A stretch of DNA of 14,921 nt from Deinococcus ruber. GTDB taxonomy: Bacteria; Deinococcota; Deinococci; Deinococcales; Deinococcaceae. The position numbers and the translations under genes were made by a program. The stretch covers positions 1 through 14,921 of the forward strand of contig NZ_BMQL01000078.1 in the NCBI RefSeq assembly GCF_014648095.1. The letters are read 5' to 3'. The stretch's first letter is position 1. The number at the start of each line of letters is the position of its first letter. The notes below the pieces were generated by a model, which saw nothing but the letters and a program-made list of their open reading frames with translations, was not told the DNA's origin and made no database searches. Positions 12,708 to 14,921 of the stretch are shown in pieces.

Positions 12708-12734
12708 TCCCAGCGTTCTTCTGAATCAGACCAC
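12708..12734 (-). repeat. Right terminal inverted repeat of the IS
   Basis: These 27 bp match the left end perfectly in inverted orientation and are followed directly by the TA target copy at 12735-12736. Confidence 0.93.
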
Positions 12735-12736
12735 TA

Positions 12737-13219
12737 GCGAGCGCAACTGGGTCGTTATGGTTTCGCTCAGGTGCACATCATGAACCCTTCTTGTGCGTCT
12801 TCACGTCTCAAGCTCGAAACACCGATGCAGACCATTGAGGCGCGGCTCATCCGCTACTTCGTCCAACTGGACATAGTTTGAGTGGTTGGCCGACCGCTTT
12901 CGTTGTGTTGTTGTCTTCGAACTTCAATTTACTCTCGATCCCACTCAGAGAACGCCCTGCATCCGGCAGAAAGATTGGCTGAGCTGCCCCCGGACTTGAG
13001 AACGCCTGCGCTCAACTTGCGCTCACGTCATGACTGGACAGACGCCGCAGAGAAGAAGGCGGCTCAGAAGTACTCAATAGACCCGTGTGCTTCTGCACCC
13101 GGTTTGGCGTGCGCCGTCATCTATACAGAGTTGTACTTTTGCCTGAGACACGCCTGAGAGATTTTCAATACCGCCTACACGCACTTGAAACACACCTTTG
13201 GAGCTCGTCAGGGAGAGTT
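12737..13219. other. Gene-poor stretch between the IS and the manganese catalase
   Basis: No gene is supported here. A 33-codon ORF (12780-12881, ending TIEARLIRYFVQLDIV) and a GTG-started 91-codon ORF (12882-13157) are open, but neither has a convincing ribosome site or a recognisable domain. The stretch was joined to the iteron side before the IS arrived and may hold remnants of an older gene. The catalase promoter should lie in its right part, but no clear -35/-10 pair was found. Confidence 0.4.
13141..13159 (+). promoter_or_regulatory. Direct repeat upstream of the manganese catalase
   Basis: GCCTGAGA occurs at 13141-13148 and 13152-13159, 11 bp apart, about one helical turn and 60-80 bp before the catalase ATG. 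Same-face direct repeats at this distance can be activator or repressor half-sites. This is suggestive only. Confidence 0.25.
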
Positions 13220-14077
13220 ATGTTTTATCATGACAGGCAGTTGCAATATACGGTGCGTGTCGATAATCCCAGCCCGGTATTTGCCAAAATGCTTCAACAG
13301 GCTATCGGCGGCGTTGAAGGTGAAATCCGCGTCATGCTGCAGTATCTGTTTCAGGCATTTGGCGCACGAGGACCGGCCAAGTATCGCGACATGTTGATGA
13401 ATACCGGGACCGAAGAGATTGGCCATGTGCAGATGCTCGCTACGGCTGTCGCCATGAATCTGGAAGGCTCGCCGAGCTTTCTGAAAGAGGTGATGGCGCA
13501 GCAGAATCCGCTGCTTGCTGCCACGCTCGGAGGGATGGAGCCGCGTCAGTTTCTGTCGGCGGGCATGTCGGCGCTGGCTGCCGATGCTAACGGCGTGCCC
13601 TTTAACGGATCGCACGTGTATGACAGCGGGAATATCGTGGCCGACATGTATTCCAATGTGGCTGCCGAGGCCACCGGACGGGTGCTCGCGTGTCGTCTGT
13701 TCGAGATGACTGACGATCCTGGCATGAAAGACATGCTGCGCTTCCTGATCGCCCGTGACACCATGCACCAGCAACAGTGGCTGGCCGTGATCGAGGAACT
13801 GGGCGGTCATCCCGGCACCCTTCCGATTCCCAATTCCTTCGATCAGCGCGAGGAATTTCAGGAGGTGAGTTACGACTTTTTCGCCACCGGCGTCGCTGGC
13901 GTCGAGCCGTCGACTGGGCGCTGGACCGCTGGCCCCTCGCTCGACGGACGTGGCGAATTCAAAACCCGCATCAACACCCCGCTGGGTCAGGAACCCAGTC
14001 TGGCACCGCCGATTCCGGTCAGCCACGCCGAAGCGCAGCAGATGACCGGAGACGACACCGTGATCAGGCCGCAGTAA
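13220..14077 (+). CDS. Manganese catalase (non-heme)
   Basis: This 285-residue enzyme breaks hydrogen peroxide into water and oxygen at a dinuclear manganese centre in a ferritin-like four-helix bundle. The start at 13220 has GGGAGAG directly upstream and gives MFYHDRQLQYTVRVDNPSPV, the standard N-terminus of the family; the in-frame extension to 13085 is not conserved-looking. The metal ligands are all present: Glu35 (GGVEGEIRVML), Glu66 and His69 (TEEIGHVQML), Glu150 (VAAEATGRV) and His183 (RDTMHQQQW). The numbering nearly matches characterised enzymes (Glu35, Glu66, His69, Glu148, His181). The C-terminal tail (from about 240) is Pro/Gly-rich and probably wraps a neighbouring subunit. It is followed by a DUF4142 gene in the same direction, with which it may share a transcript. 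Confidence 0.95.
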   Translation: MFYHDRQLQYTVRVDNPSPVFAKMLQQAIGGVEGEIRVMLQYLFQAFGARGPAKYRDMLMNTGTEEIGHVQMLATAVAMNLEGSPSFLKEVMAQQNPLLAATLGGMEPRQFLSAGMSALAADANGVPFNGSHVYDSGNIVADMYSNVAAEATGRVLACRLFEMTDDPGMKDMLRFLIARDTMHQQQWLAVIEELGGHPGTLPIPNSFDQREEFQEVSYDFFATGVAGVEPSTGRWTAGPSLDGRGEFKTRINTPLGQEPSLAPPIPVSHAEAQQMTGDDTVIRPQ

Positions 14078-14088
14078 CGCTCCGGCGT

Positions 14089-14124
14089 GTCCGCGCGTCC
14101 GGTGCTGGTGGTGGGTGCGCGGAC
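14089..14124. other. Hairpin between the catalase and DUF4142 genes
   Basis: GTCCGCGC (14089-14096) and GCGCGGAC (14117-14124) form a perfect GC-rich 8-bp stem with a 20-base loop, 12 bases after the catalase stop. No T-run follows. It could weaken read-through, stabilise the upstream mRNA end, or be incidental. Confidence 0.4.
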
Positions 14125-14170
14125 GCACGGCTCTGATGCAGGCTTTGCCGAAGTTCAAAGGAGACCAACC

Positions 14171-14665
14171 ATGAAACTGTCTGCCGCTCTGCTCGCATTC
14201 GCGTCGTGTGCCCCGATGCTGTCGGCCGATCCGGCCACCCTGAACAATCCCGATCTCCAGTTTGCCCAGGCAGCCACTGGCAGCAATCTGTTCGAGATTC
14301 AAAGCTCGCAGCTCGCCGTGACGCACAGCAGTTCCGATGCGGTCAAGGCGTTTGCCCAGATGCTGATTGCCGACCATACCGCTGCTCAGGCCAGCCTCGC
14401 GCCGCTGGCCGATGCCCAGCATATTCCCCTTCCGACGGTGTTGCCGCCTGACAAGCAGCTGAAGGTGGTTGCGCTCGGATCACTGAATGGAGCAGATTTC
14501 GACGCGGCCTTCATCAAGGAGCAGACCCTGGCGCACCAGCTGACCCTGAGTGTGCTGCAAAACGAGCTGAGCGCGGGCGTAAACGCCGATCTGAAAGGGT
14601 ACGCCACCGCTCAAGTTCCGGTCATCACCATGCACCTGAACACCGTGGCAGCCCTCAAGCCCTGA
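14171..14665 (+). CDS. DUF4142 exported protein (ferritin-like helical bundle)
   Basis: This 164-residue protein has its start at 14171 fixed by AAAGGAG eight bases upstream. Residues 1-19 (MKLSAALLAFASCAPMLSA) form a signal peptide, so the mature protein is outside the cytoplasmic membrane. The mature part matches DUF4142: FAQAATGSNLFEIQSSQLAV, then VKAFAQMLIADHTAAQASLA, then FDAAFIKEQTLAHQLTLSVL and LKGYATAQVPVITMHLNTV. The repeated His and Glu/Asp in helices (ADHTAAQ, KEQTLAHQ, ITMHL) are the conserved core and suggest a four-helix bundle, perhaps metal-binding; no activity is established. It lies 93 bp after the manganese catalase in the same direction, a neighbourhood that hints at peroxide or envelope stress. 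Confidence 0.85.
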   Translation: MKLSAALLAFASCAPMLSADPATLNNPDLQFAQAATGSNLFEIQSSQLAVTHSSSDAVKAFAQMLIADHTAAQASLAPLADAQHIPLPTVLPPDKQLKVVALGSLNGADFDAAFIKEQTLAHQLTLSVLQNELSAGVNADLKGYATAQVPVITMHLNTVAALKP

Positions 14666-14868
14666 CCGTTCGCCGCTGCGCTGACACGCTACCCAGAAGA
14701 CCAACAGTGTACGGTGCCGAAGAATGGGAGTGGGCGCGGAAGCTCGGCAGGACGGCGTGTTGTTGCCGTGAAAGTGCGGCTGTACGTGCTGGCGAGTGGG
14801 GACTCTCATGCCCAGCCGGACAGAGCAACTGCCGTCTGTAAAGGCCAACACGCTGGAGCCATAGAAGC

Positions 14869-14921
14869 TGCCAAGAACATTTCTGAAGCTTGGCAAAGGA
14901 AGTTTGGAATGAGCAGAATAC
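14869..14921 (+). promoter_or_regulatory. Inverted repeat and possible start of a gene leaving the window
   Basis: TGCCAAG (14869-14875) and CTTGGCA (14889-14895) form a perfect 7-bp inverted repeat. It is followed by AAAGGA (14895-14900) and an ATG at 14909 that opens a frame (M-S-R-I) running off the window. A regulated gene start is plausible, but only four codons are visible. Nothing else was recognised between 14666 and here. Confidence 0.25.

Larger units (their letters stand above)
11586..12734 (-). mobile_element. Complete IS630-family insertion sequence (1149 bp)
   Basis: The element has perfect 27-bp terminal inverted repeats starting GTGGTCTGATTCAGAA (11586-11612 and, inverted, 12708-12734). 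It is flanked by TA on both sides (11584-11585 and 12735-12736), which is the IS630/Tc1 target duplication. One transposase gene fills it. It inserted 15 bp past the last iteron. The identical ends and clean duplication suggest recent arrival. Confidence 0.95.

Noticed and set aside
12882..13157. GTG-started ORF of 91 codons before the catalase
   Set aside because: There is no ribosome site and no recognisable motif, and it overlaps the likely catalase regulatory region; left unassigned.
13208..14422. Long minus-strand ORF of 404 codons
   Set aside because: It is antisense to the manganese catalase, whose five metal ligands are all present, and runs into the DUF4142 gene.

Overview
The window looks like the replication and partition region, plus cargo, of a plasmid, megaplasmid or chromid from a Deinococcus-type bacterium. 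This assignment is inference. It rests on the moderately GC-rich coding DNA, the parA-parB pair, an iteron-type origin next to a RepA-like initiator, a TATGAT -10 box six bases from the parA ATG (a leaderless layout common in Deinococcus), and the mix of manganese catalase, DUF4142, DUF2171 and IS630-type elements. No chromosomal housekeeping gene, tRNA or rRNA is visible.

Layout. Positions 1-287 hold the end of one IS630-type element. It has cut a membrane GGDEF (diguanylate cyclase) gene exactly at the start of its catalytic domain (279-920, minus). Next comes a two-gene partition operon: parA (1099-2151), whose N-terminus is a Phd/YefM antitoxin-like domain, overlapping parB (2148-3056) by four bases. 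Cargo follows: a minus-strand protein with a weak PD-(D/E)xK-like signature, a xylose-isomerase-like TIM-barrel protein, a divergent SGNH/GDSL lipoprotein lacking its nucleophile serine, an MFS exporter, a DUF2171 protein, a small membrane protein and a secreted beta-sandwich protein. Then comes the replication module, read on the minus strand: a rep gene broken by an 11-bp tandem duplication, an AT-rich palindromic promoter region, and six iterons with about 33-bp spacing. An intact IS630-family insertion sequence (1149 bp, perfect 27-bp ends, TA target duplication) sits just beyond the iterons. The window ends with a manganese catalase and a DUF4142 protein, a plausible peroxide-defence pair.

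Most interesting point. ParA carries a Phd/YefM domain where other plasmid ParA proteins carry a different DNA-binding domain. Two copies of the palindrome GTGTACAC, with the TGTACA core known from Phd and YefM operators, flank the predicted -35 box of the same gene. No toxin gene is adjacent. The simplest reading is that an antitoxin DNA-binding domain has become the autorepressor module of a partition ATPase. A strong internal Shine-Dalgarno and ATG (1324) at the domain junction would also give a short ParA without that domain. The second notable point is the frameshifted rep gene: deleting one 11-bp copy restores a continuous reading frame of about 467 residues.
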